Shown piece after piece: positions 26,064-35,169 of a stretch of DNA of 64,000 nucleotides (position 1 is its first letter; every line of letters begins with the position of its first letter). The position numbers and the translations under genes are program-made. A model generated the notes under the pieces. It saw nothing but the letters and a program-made list of their open reading frames with translations. It did not search any database and was not told the DNA's origin. This DNA comes from Bacteroidia bacterium (lineage in GTDB: Bacteria; Bacteroidota; Bacteroidia; B-17B0; Aurantibacillaceae). The DNA lies in contig JALHRL010000014.1 in NCBI GenBank assembly GCA_022841465.1, forward strand, positions 1 through 64,000. Reading direction: 5' to 3'.

Positions 26064-28151
26064 ATGCGTAATCTGCTTGTTGTCCTAACAGTATTTTTGA
26101 GTTTTTTAATGCAATCTCAAGAAAATCCTGTGCATTGGAAAATGGAAACGAAAAAATTAACAGATTGTGAGTACGAGTTAATTTTTAAGGCAAAAATTGA
26201 TGAGCCTTGGCATATTTACTCATTAGTTAAATCGGGCGATGATGGTCCTAATCCCACATCTTTCATTTTTAATAAATCAAAAGATTTTCAACTTATAGGT
26301 AAAGTTATTGAGTCTGCCACCACAAAGGTTTTTGATAAAGTTTTTGAAATGAATGTTGCTTACCATGCCAAAACTGCAACCTTCACTCAAAAAATAAAAA
26401 TATTAACTTCCAATAAATTTAAAATTACGGGTACATACGAGGCACAAGCATGTACAGAAGAAAAATGTATTTTTCCTCCGGCAGATAAGTTTGAATTTGA
26501 ATTACAAGGCACTCCCGCGTGTGCAGGTGAAGCAACAAATGCAATTGACACAACACAAGCTACAGCCGTTGCAACGGCAACAAATTGTGATTGCGACACT
26601 GCCACTATCTTACAATTAAAAGGAGGCTCAATTGTTTCCACTGCTGATATGCAACCCAAAGTTGATAATACAGCAAAAGTAGAAGAAGAAGATAAAAGTT
26701 GGTGGGGAATTTTCTTAGCCGGATTTTTGGGCGGATTTGTTGCATTGTTAACTCCGTGTGTGTTCCCAATGATTCCAATGAACGTTAGTTTCTTTACTAA
26801 AAAAAGTAAAAACAAAAAAGAAGGTGTTAGAAACGCATTAATTTATAGTGGATTTATTATTGTTTTATATGTTGCCTTGGGATTAGGTGTTACCGGAATT
26901 TTTGGCGCCGGCGCATTAAACACATTATCTACCAGCGTACTGTTTAATTTATTCTTTTTTGTTTTATTGCTTGTTTTTGCTGCCTCCTTTTTAGGAGCAT
27001 TTGAAATTGTACTGCCCAGTTCGTGGATTGGTAAAATAGATGCAAAGGCAGATAAGGGTGGTTTAATTGGAATTTTCTTTATGGCCTTTACTTTAGCTTT
27101 GGTTTCTTTTTCGTGTACCGGTCCAATTATTGGAACCTTATTAGTTGAAGCTGCCGGAACCGGAAGTATTGCGGGACCTTTTTGGGGAATGTTTGGTTTT
27201 GCAATTGCATTATCTCTCCCATTTGGTTTATTTGCCGCTTTTCCCGGTTGGTTAAATTCATTACCAAAATCAGGTGGTTGGTTAAATTCTGTAAAAGTTG
27301 TTTTAGGGTTTTTAGAATTAGCGCTTGCATTAAAATTTGCATCAAATGCAGATTTGGTTGTTCAGGCAGGTTACTTAACCAGAGAAGTTTTTGTTAGCTT
27401 ATGGATTGTAATATTTTTATTGCAATCGCTTTACCTTATTGGTGTTTTTAAAACGGCACACGATAGCGATGTGAAATCTATTTCGGTTACCAGAATGTTT
27501 TTTGCCATTGTATCCTTCTTCATCACTATTTATTTAATCCCTGGTTTGTGGGGCGCTCCATTAAAATTATTCAGCGGTATTTTACCTCCATTAGAATATT
27601 CTGAATCACCACATGGTTTTGGCGGTGGAGGAACCAGCAGCGCTGCACTTACACAAAATGTAGACCCTGAATTTGCAAAACACATAGAAGTAAATAAAAA
27701 CGGAATCATTCATTTTAAAAATGATTACGAAAAAGCATTGGCTTATGCAAAAAAAGTAGGCAAGCCATTAATGGTTGATTTTACCGGACATGCGTGTGCA
27801 AACTGTCGTAAAACAGAAGACTATGTCTGGCCCGACGCTTCTATATCTAAAAGATTGAACAATGATGTGGTTTTAGTTTCTTTGTATGTTGATGATAAAC
27901 GCCCACTAGATCCAAAAGATTATATGAATGTGGTTTGGTTTGGGAAAGAAAGACAAATTACAGATATAGGCGATAAATATAAATACATGGAAGAAATGCT
28001 TTACCAGCAAAGCACGCAACCTCTTTATGTTTTGTTAGACCATAATGAAAAACCTTTAAACAAAGTTCGCGGTTATGATCCGGATATTGAAGAATATGCC
28101 AAATGGATGGATGAAGGAATTGAAAAATTCAAATCGTTAAAGAAAAATTAA
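26064..28151 (+). CDS. dsbD: Thiol:disulfide interchange protein DsbD
   Basis: DsbD carries electrons from cytoplasmic thioredoxin to the periplasm. The 695-residue product has a signal peptide (RNLLVVLTVFLSFLM), an alpha domain with YEAQACTEEKCIFPP near residue 130, about eight membrane helices with the beta-domain Cys residues in LLTPCVFPMIPMNV (near 235) and SCTGPIIGTLL (near 350), and a C-terminal thioredoxin-like gamma domain with GHACANCRKTED (CxxC near 575). The ATG at 26064 begins the signal peptide; the TTG 21 bp upstream is unlikely. A TTG-N23-TATCTTTA promoter-like pair lies just ahead (26009-26042). Its end overlaps a leftward gene by 4 bp. Confidence 0.95.
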   Translation: MRNLLVVLTVFLSFLMQSQENPVHWKMETKKLTDCEYELIFKAKIDEPWHIYSLVKSGDDGPNPTSFIFNKSKDFQLIGKVIESATTKVFDKVFEMNVAYHAKTATFTQKIKILTSNKFKITGTYEAQACTEEKCIFPPADKFEFELQGTPACAGEATNAIDTTQATAVATATNCDCDTATILQLKGGSIVSTADMQPKVDNTAKVEEEDKSWWGIFLAGFLGGFVALLTPCVFPMIPMNVSFFTKKSKNKKEGVRNALIYSGFIIVLYVALGLGVTGIFGAGALNTLSTSVLFNLFFFVLLLVFAASFLGAFEIVLPSSWIGKIDAKADKGGLIGIFFMAFTLALVSFSCTGPIIGTLLVEAAGTGSIAGPFWGMFGFAIALSLPFGLFAAFPGWLNSLPKSGGWLNSVKVVLGFLELALALKFASNADLVVQAGYLTREVFVSLWIVIFLLQSLYLIGVFKTAHDSDVKSISVTRMFFAIVSFFITIYLIPGLWGAPLKLFSGILPPLEYSESPHGFGGGGTSSAALTQNVDPEFAKHIEVNKNGIIHFKNDYEKALAYAKKVGKPLMVDFTGHACANCRKTEDYVWPDASISKRLNNDVVLVSLYVDDKRPLDPKDYMNVVWFGKERQITDIGDKYKYMEEMLYQQSTQPLYVLLDHNEKPLNKVRGYDPDIEEYAKWMDEGIEKFKSLKKN

Positions 28152-28738
28152 AATCCTGCAATAAAACCCATTTGAAAATATGGGTTGCTGTATATCGATA
28201 AATTGTGTGGCGTTAAGTTGTACATAATACTTGTAATTAATGCCGATTTATCTCCAATTGCAACTCTGTAGCCGCCACCTACTAAAAAATAATCAACCCA
28301 AACTCTTTCCATTTTAGGATTTGTGCTATAATAATTAGGTTGACTTAATTTGTCGTATTGAACTTGAGCAAATAAATCTTCGGTTAACATATAACGGGCA
28401 AAACTATGCGAGCCATATAAACTTTGACTAAATTTTGCGCCATTTGAATACCGAACGCTTGCATAATTATAAATAACACCAATACCAATTTGCAAATCAT
28501 CTGTTACCCTATACCCTATTGAAGGTGAAAGATTAATAAATGTTGTATTGCCAAACCAAGCTCCAAAATTTCCACCATACAACATATTCTCTTTAATTTT
28601 CTGTAGGCGTTCGTTCTTGTTCTTCGCTTTGGTTTTTACTTGAGGATCTCTTTCACCATAATACACACTATCTGTTTGCGCTAAACCATCTTGCAGTTTA
28701 AACAGTAATAAAATAGCAATGTATTTTTTTAAAGTCAT
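28148..28738 (-). CDS. Outer-membrane beta-barrel-like protein of unknown function
   Basis: This 196-residue protein has a signal peptide (YIAILLLFKLQDGLAQ) and a charged linker (KTKAKNKNERLQKIKEN). The rest is amphipathic strands with GNFGAWFGNTTFINLSPSIGY, RVTDDLQIGIGVIYNY and a terminal YFQMGFIAGF. A C-terminal Phe and alternating strands suggest an 8-strand-type outer-membrane barrel. Proteins of this kind are common in Bacteroidota and usually annotated hypothetical. It converges on dsbD with a 4-bp overlap and shares a short divergent gap with the SDR gene. Confidence 0.78.
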   Translation of the reverse strand: MTLKKYIAILLLFKLQDGLAQTDSVYYGERDPQVKTKAKNKNERLQKIKENMLYGGNFGAWFGNTTFINLSPSIGYRVTDDLQIGIGVIYNYASVRYSNGAKFSQSLYGSHSFARYMLTEDLFAQVQYDKLSQPNYYSTNPKMERVWVDYFLVGGGYRVAIGDKSALITSIMYNLTPHNLSIYSNPYFQMGFIAGF

Positions 28739-28779
28739 TTTGTTATTATGCTTATCTTCGTTAGGTAAATTTACAAAAT

Positions 28780-29475
28780 ATGTTGGTTATTATTACAGGC
28801 GCATCAAAAGGTATAGGATTTGAATTGGTTAAAAAATTTGCAGGTACTAATTATTTAGTAATTGCTGTTTCCAGACAAACCAAAAGTTTAAGCAAACTTA
28901 TAAATGATTCATCTTACACCAATGTATTAGCTGTTTCGGCAGATATATCAACTTCAAAAGGCATAAATTCTGTTTTAACTATTTCTAAAAAATTAAAAAA
29001 GCCTTTGAGCATCCTAATTAACAATGCCGGCATAATTGTAAACAAACCCTACGAAAAAATTTCAGAAAAAGAGCTAAAAGAAGTTTACTCTACCAACGTG
29101 TTTGCTCCATTTTTACTTACTCAAAAATTAACTCCTTTATTTAGTAAAAAAACAAAAGGCCACATTGTAAACATTAGCAGCATGGGTGGTTTTCAGGGAA
29201 GTGCAAAATTTGCCGGACTTAGTGCCTATTCATCCAGTAAAGCTGCCTTAAGTGGTTTAACCGAATGTTTAGCAGAAGAATTAAAAACAAAAAACATTTC
29301 GGTTAATTGTTTAGCCATTGGGGCTGTTCAAACAGAAATGTTAAGCAAAGCATTTCCGGGTTATAAAGCGCCTCTAAAAGCTAATGAAATGGCTGAATAT
29401 GTTTTTGACTTTGCAATTAATGGAAATACATTTTACAACGGAAAAATTTTACCAGTTTCCTCCTCAACTCCATAA
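28780..29475 (+). CDS. Short-chain dehydrogenase/reductase
   Basis: A 231-residue classical SDR. TGASKGIG at residues 6-13 binds the dinucleotide, SILINNAGI near 85 is the NNAG motif, NISSMGG near 133 has the catalytic Ser, and AYSSSKAAL near 150 has the Tyr-x3-Lys pair. Basic residues after strand 2 (VSRQTK) suggest NADP. The substrate is unknown. A TATCTTCG box (28753-28760) lies 20 bp ahead. The next gene begins directly after its stop codon. Confidence 0.92.
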   Translation: MLVIITGASKGIGFELVKKFAGTNYLVIAVSRQTKSLSKLINDSSYTNVLAVSADISTSKGINSVLTISKKLKKPLSILINNAGIIVNKPYEKISEKELKEVYSTNVFAPFLLTQKLTPLFSKKTKGHIVNISSMGGFQGSAKFAGLSAYSSSKAALSGLTECLAEELKTKNISVNCLAIGAVQTEMLSKAFPGYKAPLKANEMAEYVFDFAINGNTFYNGKILPVSSSTP

Positions 29476-29961
29476 ATGATGCGTTATTTCTATTTGATAA
29501 TGGTAATGGCTGTTTGTATAACCAGTAAGGCTCAGTTTAAAAAAACATATTCCGGGCAATATTTTATTACCAAAGCAAACTGTGCGGGTGCTGCAGAAAC
29601 AGAAGGAGCTAAGCTTTATAATGAAACCAACATTGCTTTTGCTAATCAAACTATTTATTTATACAAAAAAAACAAATGTGTAGATAGTATAGTTACAGAT
29701 AAGGAAGGGAAATTTTCTAAAAAATTAAATCATGGTAAATACGCCATGTTTTTGCCTTACAAACATTATAAAACAATTCCTTTTGGTTCAACAAACGACT
29801 TTAAAATGGAGTGTATGGAAAAAGAGTGGTTAATACCCGATGCCATTTTAAAAGTTAGTTGGAAAGGAACGCATCGTATTAATTACCGCATTGCTATTCA
29901 ATTTTGTGAATGGCAATACAATTGTTTAAAAAACATTCGCATCCCTCCTTCGCAAAATTAA
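29476..29961 (+). CDS. Exported protein of unknown function
   Basis: A 161-residue protein with a signal peptide (MVMAVCITSKAQ). The body has a small beta-domain reminiscent of transthyretin/carboxypeptidase-regulatory folds: IYLYKKNKCVDSIVTDKEGKF, then LNHGKYAMFLPYK. A Cys pair near the end (CEWQYNC) may be a disulfide. No certain family. It starts on the base after the SDR stop and is followed 9 bp later by a TonB-dependent receptor, so the three form one unit and it may act with the receptor at the outer membrane. Confidence 0.8.
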   Translation: MMRYFYLIMVMAVCITSKAQFKKTYSGQYFITKANCAGAAETEGAKLYNETNIAFANQTIYLYKKNKCVDSIVTDKEGKFSKKLNHGKYAMFLPYKHYKTIPFGSTNDFKMECMEKEWLIPDAILKVSWKGTHRINYRIAIQFCEWQYNCLKNIRIPPSQN

Positions 29962-29970
29962 AACTGTGGC

Positions 29971-32337
29971 ATGAAACGTATTTTAATTATAGTATTACTT
30001 TTCGTTCAGTATATTTTACCATCTCAAACCTTAACACAAACTGTAAAAGGTAACGTGGTTGACAAACAAAGTCAGAGCCCTTTACCCGGAGTTGTTTTGT
30101 TAATTTCAGGGAACGATCAAAAAAATGCCATTTCAAACGAAAATGGTTTTTATAAAATTCAAGAAATTCCTATTGGCCGTGTTTTGCTTATTGCAACTTA
30201 CACCGGTTATAAACCAAGACAAATTTGGGTGGTTTTAAATTCGGGTAAAGAATCGGTAATTAATATTGAAATGGAAGAAAATGTTTACCAAGGAGAAGAA
30301 GTTGTTGTAATTGCCGAACAAGATAAAACCAAAAGCAATAACAAAATGAGTACTGTTAGTTCTCGTTTGTTTAGTTCAGAAGAAGCCGGAAGATATGCGG
30401 GAAGCAGAAATGATCCGGCACGAATGGCTGCAAATTTCGCCGGCGTAAGCGGAGCTAATGATTCAAGAAATGATATTATTATAAGAGGAAACTCCCCTTT
30501 AGGAATTTTATGGCGCTTAAACGGATTGGATATTCCAAATCCAAATCATTTTGGAAACTCAGGTTCAACCGGTGGGCCTATTAGTATATTAAACAATAAT
30601 ACACTTGATAATTCCGATTTTATGAGCGGCGCATTTGCAGCAGATTATATTAATGCCACTTCCGGTGTTTTTGATTTAAAAATGAGGCAAGGCAATAGCG
30701 AGAAACATGAATTTTTAGGTCAGGTTGGTTTTAATGGATTTGAATTAGGCGCGGAAGGACCTTTAAATAAAAAGCAAAATGCAACTTATTTAATTAATTA
30801 CCGATACTCTACGCTTTCTGTTTTTAAGGCGTTAAATATAAATTTTGGAACAGGAGCAGCAGTACCTCAATACCAAGATTTAAGTTTTAAAACAGATTTT
30901 AATACAACTAAAGCAGGAAAATTTTCGTTTTGGGGAGTTGGAGGAATTAGCCACGTTGCACTTCTTAATAAAGATAAAAAAGTGGGCGAAGATTTATACG
31001 GGTACAGTGCCAGAGATTTGTACTTTATTTCCAATGTTGGCTCTACCGGTTTAAGCCATACTTTACTTTTTAAAAATAATGCCTATTTAAAAACCAATAT
31101 TGGAATTAGCGGAAATTATAATAATATTAAAGCCGATAGAATAGACACTTCCTTTAAAACAGTTGGCAATGTTAAACCCGAATACAGAAGTGTAAGCAAA
31201 AACATTATATACTCTTTCAACTCTATTTATAATAAAAAGGTAAATACTAGAAATTTTTTTAATACAGGTGTATTTGTTGATTTATTTAATAGTGTGTTTG
31301 TAGACAGTACCGATAATTACTTTGGCTACAACACATTTCAAACCTTAAGGGATTATAAAGGAACTTCTACTTTATTAAGAGGATTTTTTCAGTGGCAACA
31401 CAAATTCAGTGAAAATCTTTCTTTTATATCAGGTGTATCGGGGCAATATTTTGTGCTGAATGAAAAACATGCTATTGAACCCAGGTTAGGTTTAAAATAC
31501 CAAGTAAACTCTAAACAAAGTTTTGGATTAGGTGGCGGAATGCATAGTCAGTTGCAACCCGTTTATGTTTACTTTGCCAGTAAAACATACTCAACCGGCG
31601 AGCGGGTAGAAACTAATCGTAATTTAGATTTTACCAGAGCTATACATGCAGTTTTATCATACGATAATAACTTTAGCACCAATTTTAGATTAAAAACAGA
31701 ATTGTATTATCAATACTTATATCAAATACCGGTTAACAATTACCCCTCTGTTTTTGCCACCATTAATTTAGGAGCTAATTTTGAAAGTCCTAATGTTACA
31801 GATTTAGTAAGTAAAGGAGAAGGTTATAACTACGGTTTAGAAATTACCTTAGAGAAATTTTATAGTAAAGGCTACTACTTTTTATTTACCGCAAGCTTAT
31901 TTGAAAGTAAGTATAAGGCAAGTGATAATGTGATAAGAAACACCGCTTTTAATGGTAACTATGTTTTTAATTTATTAGGAGGAAAAGAATTTAAACTGAA
32001 CCAAAAATTAACCTTTGTATTGGATGTTAGAAGCACTTATGCCGGAGGTAAACGATATATTCCTATCGATTTAAATGCAAGTATTGCAGCAGGAGAAGAG
32101 ATAAGAGATGTTTCTAAAGCTTTTGAGTTGCAATATCCGGCTTATTTTAGAACGGATGTAAAACCTGGACTAAAATTAAACACCAAGCGTTTAACGCATG
32201 AATGGAGTGTAGATATACAAAACGTAACTAAACACGAGAATATTTTCCAGGAAAGCTATGATTTAATAAACAAACGAATTCAAACCGACTACCAGCTAAG
32301 GTTTTTTATTATCCCTCAATACAGGATATTATTTTAA
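29971..32337 (+). CDS. TonB-dependent receptor with carboxypeptidase-regulatory-like domain
   Basis: An outer-membrane active transporter of 788 residues. After the signal peptide (RILIIVLLFVQYILPSQ) a CarboxypepD_reg-like domain spans about 25-110 (GNVVDKQSQSPLPGVVLLI; NGFYKIQEIPIG). The plug domain follows (NDIIIRGNSPLGILWRLNG near 170), then a beta-barrel ending in PQYRILF. It lacks a SusC-type partner SusD next door, so it is not a classical glycan-utilisation pair; the substrate is unknown. The terminator directly after it ends the transcript. Confidence 0.93.
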   Translation: MKRILIIVLLFVQYILPSQTLTQTVKGNVVDKQSQSPLPGVVLLISGNDQKNAISNENGFYKIQEIPIGRVLLIATYTGYKPRQIWVVLNSGKESVINIEMEENVYQGEEVVVIAEQDKTKSNNKMSTVSSRLFSSEEAGRYAGSRNDPARMAANFAGVSGANDSRNDIIIRGNSPLGILWRLNGLDIPNPNHFGNSGSTGGPISILNNNTLDNSDFMSGAFAADYINATSGVFDLKMRQGNSEKHEFLGQVGFNGFELGAEGPLNKKQNATYLINYRYSTLSVFKALNINFGTGAAVPQYQDLSFKTDFNTTKAGKFSFWGVGGISHVALLNKDKKVGEDLYGYSARDLYFISNVGSTGLSHTLLFKNNAYLKTNIGISGNYNNIKADRIDTSFKTVGNVKPEYRSVSKNIIYSFNSIYNKKVNTRNFFNTGVFVDLFNSVFVDSTDNYFGYNTFQTLRDYKGTSTLLRGFFQWQHKFSENLSFISGVSGQYFVLNEKHAIEPRLGLKYQVNSKQSFGLGGGMHSQLQPVYVYFASKTYSTGERVETNRNLDFTRAIHAVLSYDNNFSTNFRLKTELYYQYLYQIPVNNYPSVFATINLGANFESPNVTDLVSKGEGYNYGLEITLEKFYSKGYYFLFTASLFESKYKASDNVIRNTAFNGNYVFNLLGGKEFKLNQKLTFVLDVRSTYAGGKRYIPIDLNASIAAGEEIRDVSKAFELQYPAYFRTDVKPGLKLNTKRLTHEWSVDIQNVTKHENIFQESYDLINKRIQTDYQLRFFIIPQYRILF

Positions 32338-32340
32338 ACA

Positions 32341-32367
32341 AAAAAACCGCATTACTGCGGTTTTTTT
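32341..32367. terminator. Bidirectional terminator after the TonB receptor
   Basis: AAAAAACCGCA and TGCGGTTTTTT form an 11-bp stem with a TTAC loop. It sits between the rightward receptor and the leftward lipoprotein gene and can serve both. Confidence 0.88.
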
Positions 32368-32389
32368 GTTTAAACGGTTCTTTATTTAA

Positions 32390-32923
32390 TTATGAAGCAG
32401 GAACTTCTTTTTTAATTTCCTTTATGTTTTTAGCCGAATCAAACATTTTTTGAACTGACTCCTTGTCTAAAGGTTTACCTTCTGTTACTTTAATGTCTTG
32501 AATATTATAATCTGCATCTCCTATTTTTTGGTTTACGATAAAATGAAATTCGGGGGCAGTAATTTCACTTTCCCAAAATATAGCAGTTGGCTCTTCTACT
32601 AAATAGCTTTTTAGCTTATTAATTTCATCGTCTTTAATTTCAGCTTTCTTTTGTTCCAGGTCTTCTGCTAATTCACTAATTGCAATTGCAAAATTAGGTC
32701 CAACAGTAATTTCTAAAGCCCCGTAAGATTGTTCAATAATGGTTAGTTTAGCTTGAACTGTATCAGGAACAAAAACCGCAAATGGTTTTCCATAATTCGT
32801 TAAATCTAATACGCACATGCCTTCAGGTGCAACAATTGGTTCTTGGGCCGGCTTTTTATCGCCACAAGCAGAATTAAAAAATAATCCAACGATTCCGAGT
32901 GTAATAATTAAAGTCTTTTTCAT
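32390..32923 (-). CDS. Lipoprotein of unknown function
   Basis: Not recognised. MKKTLIITLGIVGLFFNSAC gives a lipoprotein signal with Cys20, followed by GDKKPAQEP. The 157-residue mature part starts with MCVLDLTNYGKPFAVFVPD, has a Glu/Lys-rich helical middle (ELAEDLEQKKAEIKDDEIN) and ends in KEIKKEVPAS. It may be a small folded periplasmic domain of mixed alpha/beta type. It is isolated between two terminators, so it is probably expressed alone. Confidence 0.82.
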   Translation of the reverse strand: MKKTLIITLGIVGLFFNSACGDKKPAQEPIVAPEGMCVLDLTNYGKPFAVFVPDTVQAKLTIIEQSYGALEITVGPNFAIAISELAEDLEQKKAEIKDDEINKLKSYLVEEPTAIFWESEITAPEFHFIVNQKIGDADYNIQDIKVTEGKPLDKESVQKMFDSAKNIKEIKKEVPAS

Positions 32924-33013
32924 GAGTTAAGGTTTATGTGGAAGTAAAGATAACTATTTTAATTTTTTATGAAAGTTTATTTGAAGGGGTACAAGAAACG
33001 ATATAAAACAAAA

Positions 33014-33034
33014 AATCCCGGCTGAGCCGGGATT
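33014..33034 (-). terminator. Terminator after the histone-H1-like gene
   Basis: AATCCCGGC and GCCGGGATT form a perfect 9-bp, GC-rich stem with a 3-nt loop, 4 bp past the stop codon; on the - strand a T-run follows. Confidence 0.88.
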
Positions 33035-33038
33035 CTTA

Positions 33039-33182
33039 TTATTTCTTTTTCTTTTTAGCTGCTTTTTTCTTAGCTGCTTTTTTCGCAGGTCTTTTAGCCG
33101 CTTTCTTAGCTGACTTCTTTACTGCTTTTTTCTTAGCAGCTTTCTTAGGAGCTGCTTTTTTAGCTGTTGCTTTTTTTGCCAT
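33039..33182 (-). CDS. Histone H1-like Lys/Ala-rich DNA-binding protein (47 aa)
   Basis: Direct translation from the ATG at 33182 gives 47 residues made almost only of Lys and Ala (MAKKATAKKAAPKKAAKKKA onward) with one Arg-Pro and a Lys5 end, then two stop codons. This resembles the C-terminal tail of eukaryotic H1 and the bacterial Hc1/histone-like proteins that condense DNA. It has its own hairpin terminator and a 288-bp upstream gap, which supports a real, independently expressed gene. Similar Lys/Ala/Pro sequence occurs as N-terminal tails on HemD (36180) and the DksA-type protein (45518). DNA binding is inferred from composition only. Confidence 0.85.
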   Translation of the reverse strand: MAKKATAKKAAPKKAAKKKAVKKSAKKAAKRPAKKAAKKKAAKKKKK

Positions 33183-33258
33183 GGTTTTTGTTTTTTGAGA
33201 TTTATTAATACGAAGTAAACAAATTATTTATTGTTATCTTAAAATAAGGTACTTATTT

Positions 33259-33280
33259 TTTCAACATCAAAATGTTGAAA
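33259..33280. repeat. Short palindrome upstream of the H1-like gene
   Basis: TTTCAACAT and ATGTTGAAA form a perfect 9-bp dyad around a CAAA loop, 77 bp ahead of the H1-like start. No T-run follows on either strand, so it looks more like an operator or RNA hairpin than a terminator. The rest of the 288-bp gap (33183-33470) is very AT-rich and I see no gene in it. Confidence 0.4.
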
Positions 33281-33470
33281 TTGTTAATAGCGCTTTTTGA
33301 ATTGAATTTGATTACGTGATGTTTTTTTACTCTTACAATAAAATTATTTTTTTATGATGTCTCGCGTATATAGTAAAACATAGTGTTACAGAGATTGTAA
33401 AAAAATATTTTTGATTTTATTTCATTCGTTTTTTATACAATTATGCTCTTTTTTGAGTGTGCTTTTTCAA

Positions 33471-35114
33471 TCATTCGCGAATAATAAATTCTTCTTCAAT
33501 TTCCCAATCAGGTATCACTTTTATAGCTTTTTCGAAAATAAATGTGTTTTCAGCCTGATTCTTCAATAAAAAATTTCCTGTGTCCCAAAGTTTATTTGAA
33601 TTATCATCATAAATAACTCTAACCTTATATTGACCTGGAGTTAAATCATTAAACACAAACGGGGTAATATTGGTGCTTGATAAAGAAATTTCTGTAAATG
33701 CTTGCTTCGCCACCCTGTTGTCGGAAGTGAGCAGTTGTATAATGTAAGCTTGTTTTTTATTAAAGGTTACTTTCAAAGATAAACTTCCAAATTCTTTTTT
33801 ACCCAATACATTAAAATTGTATGATAAAGAATCGTTAGTATAACCAATGTAATTTACAAAAACAGAAGTATCCAATTTTATGGTGTAATCTATTTTGGGT
33901 TTAAAGTCGTTTTTAAACACCAATGTATTTTCATCTAACCACTCTGTAATAATTTGTGTTTTACTCATTAAAGTATCCTTTTTACTCACAATAAACACAC
34001 CTTCAGGTCTGAATTTATCTTTGTTAACCCATGTTTGCATTTTAAAGGTGGGTTTATTCCAATAGCTCAACTTTCCATTTTCAAAATTTGAAATGGGTTT
34101 AATTACTCTTCTGTTTCTAAATTTAAATACCGGAACTTTTAGCATTAGGGTGTCGCTTTTTATTTGGTTTTCGTAATTAACCTGTAACCATAATGAATCT
34201 TTAATTTCTTTGTAGTAAAAAATGCAAGTATCTGAGTTGCGTTCTGGCGAAACTTGCGTAAAATTTAAGGATGCTTCTTTAACAACAGGACTTAAGTCGA
34301 TTTTTGATTTTGTATTAAACAGAATCATTCCTTTGCCGTATTCTGTCATTACCACTTTCTTTACAAATACTTTTTCTGCTTTTTCTTTAAACAACTTTAA
34401 TTTGGCACTTGAGTCTGTTCCTATTTTAACTAAATCATTTAAAAAGCCAATTGATTCGGTTTCTTGACCGTTATATAAATAATCTTTGTTTTTATCTGTA
34501 AAGCAAACCAATTTAAACTCTTTAGAGGGCAAGTTCTCCATTTCAAACAATCCTTCTTCATTTGTTCTGGCTAAATAATCGGGAGTTTGTTTGTAAGGAA
34601 AGCTATCGCTTAAATTTTCATTATAGTATAAACCGGCAACTACATCTTTTTCTGCCTCGGCAGTGTATGCATTTACAACCTTCCCTTTAAATTTTAGTGT
34701 ATCAATTTCAGAGCCGGTAGAAAACACATAGGCAAAGTTGTTTATAGAATTTCCTTCGTGCATATCGGCAATAGCCGTTCCGAAATAAATTTTATAGGTA
34801 GTATTTGGCAATAATTCTGAAGCATTCATTTTAATTACTACTTTTTTACCGTTTGCCGTAATTTCCGGTTGATTTTTAATTTTCGGACTAATTAATAATT
34901 GATTATTGAGGTCTTTTAATTTAACAAACTCATCAAACTTTAATACAATGATGTTACTGCTAAAGTTAGTTGATTGCATTAGAGGAAATGCTTCCAATAA
35001 TTTTGGTGGTGTTGTATCTTTTTCACCTCCGTTTAATACACCAATTTGTGCGCAACGATTAAAATTGAGTAAAATCAATAAATAGAGCGTTATTTTAAGT
35101 ACATTAGACTTCAT
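33471..35114 (-). CDS. Ig-like domain lipoprotein
   Basis: A 547-residue lipoprotein: the signal KITLYLLILLNFNRC gives lipidated Cys21. The first domain (KDTTPPKLLEAFPLMQSTNF to about residue 135) is a bacterial Ig-like domain of the SbsA/Big_5 type, recognised by the TPP start, LKFDEFVKL, PNTTYKIYFG and FSTG end. The remainder holds at least one transthyretin-like segment (DTLKFKGKVVNAYTAEAEKD; TNEEGLFEMENLPSKEFKL) and ends in IEEEFIIRE. Widespread in Bacteroidota and presumed outer-membrane-associated, with no assigned function. It is divergent from the radical SAM gene. Confidence 0.9.
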   Translation of the reverse strand: MKSNVLKITLYLLILLNFNRCAQIGVLNGGEKDTTPPKLLEAFPLMQSTNFSSNIIVLKFDEFVKLKDLNNQLLISPKIKNQPEITANGKKVVIKMNASELLPNTTYKIYFGTAIADMHEGNSINNFAYVFSTGSEIDTLKFKGKVVNAYTAEAEKDVVAGLYYNENLSDSFPYKQTPDYLARTNEEGLFEMENLPSKEFKLVCFTDKNKDYLYNGQETESIGFLNDLVKIGTDSSAKLKLFKEKAEKVFVKKVVMTEYGKGMILFNTKSKIDLSPVVKEASLNFTQVSPERNSDTCIFYYKEIKDSLWLQVNYENQIKSDTLMLKVPVFKFRNRRVIKPISNFENGKLSYWNKPTFKMQTWVNKDKFRPEGVFIVSKKDTLMSKTQIITEWLDENTLVFKNDFKPKIDYTIKLDTSVFVNYIGYTNDSLSYNFNVLGKKEFGSLSLKVTFNKKQAYIIQLLTSDNRVAKQAFTEISLSSTNITPFVFNDLTPGQYKVRVIYDDNSNKLWDTGNFLLKNQAENTFIFEKAIKVIPDWEIEEEFIIRE

Positions 35115-35169
35115 TCAGTAAATTTGTGTATAAAAGTAAAGCAAATTACGAATTAAGTTAAAGCAGCAA

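Noticed and set aside
33183-33470. CRISPR array, riboswitch or RNA gene in the 288-bp gap
   Set aside because: Only one short dyad is present; no repeats with spacers, no conserved riboswitch cores and no tRNA arms were seen.
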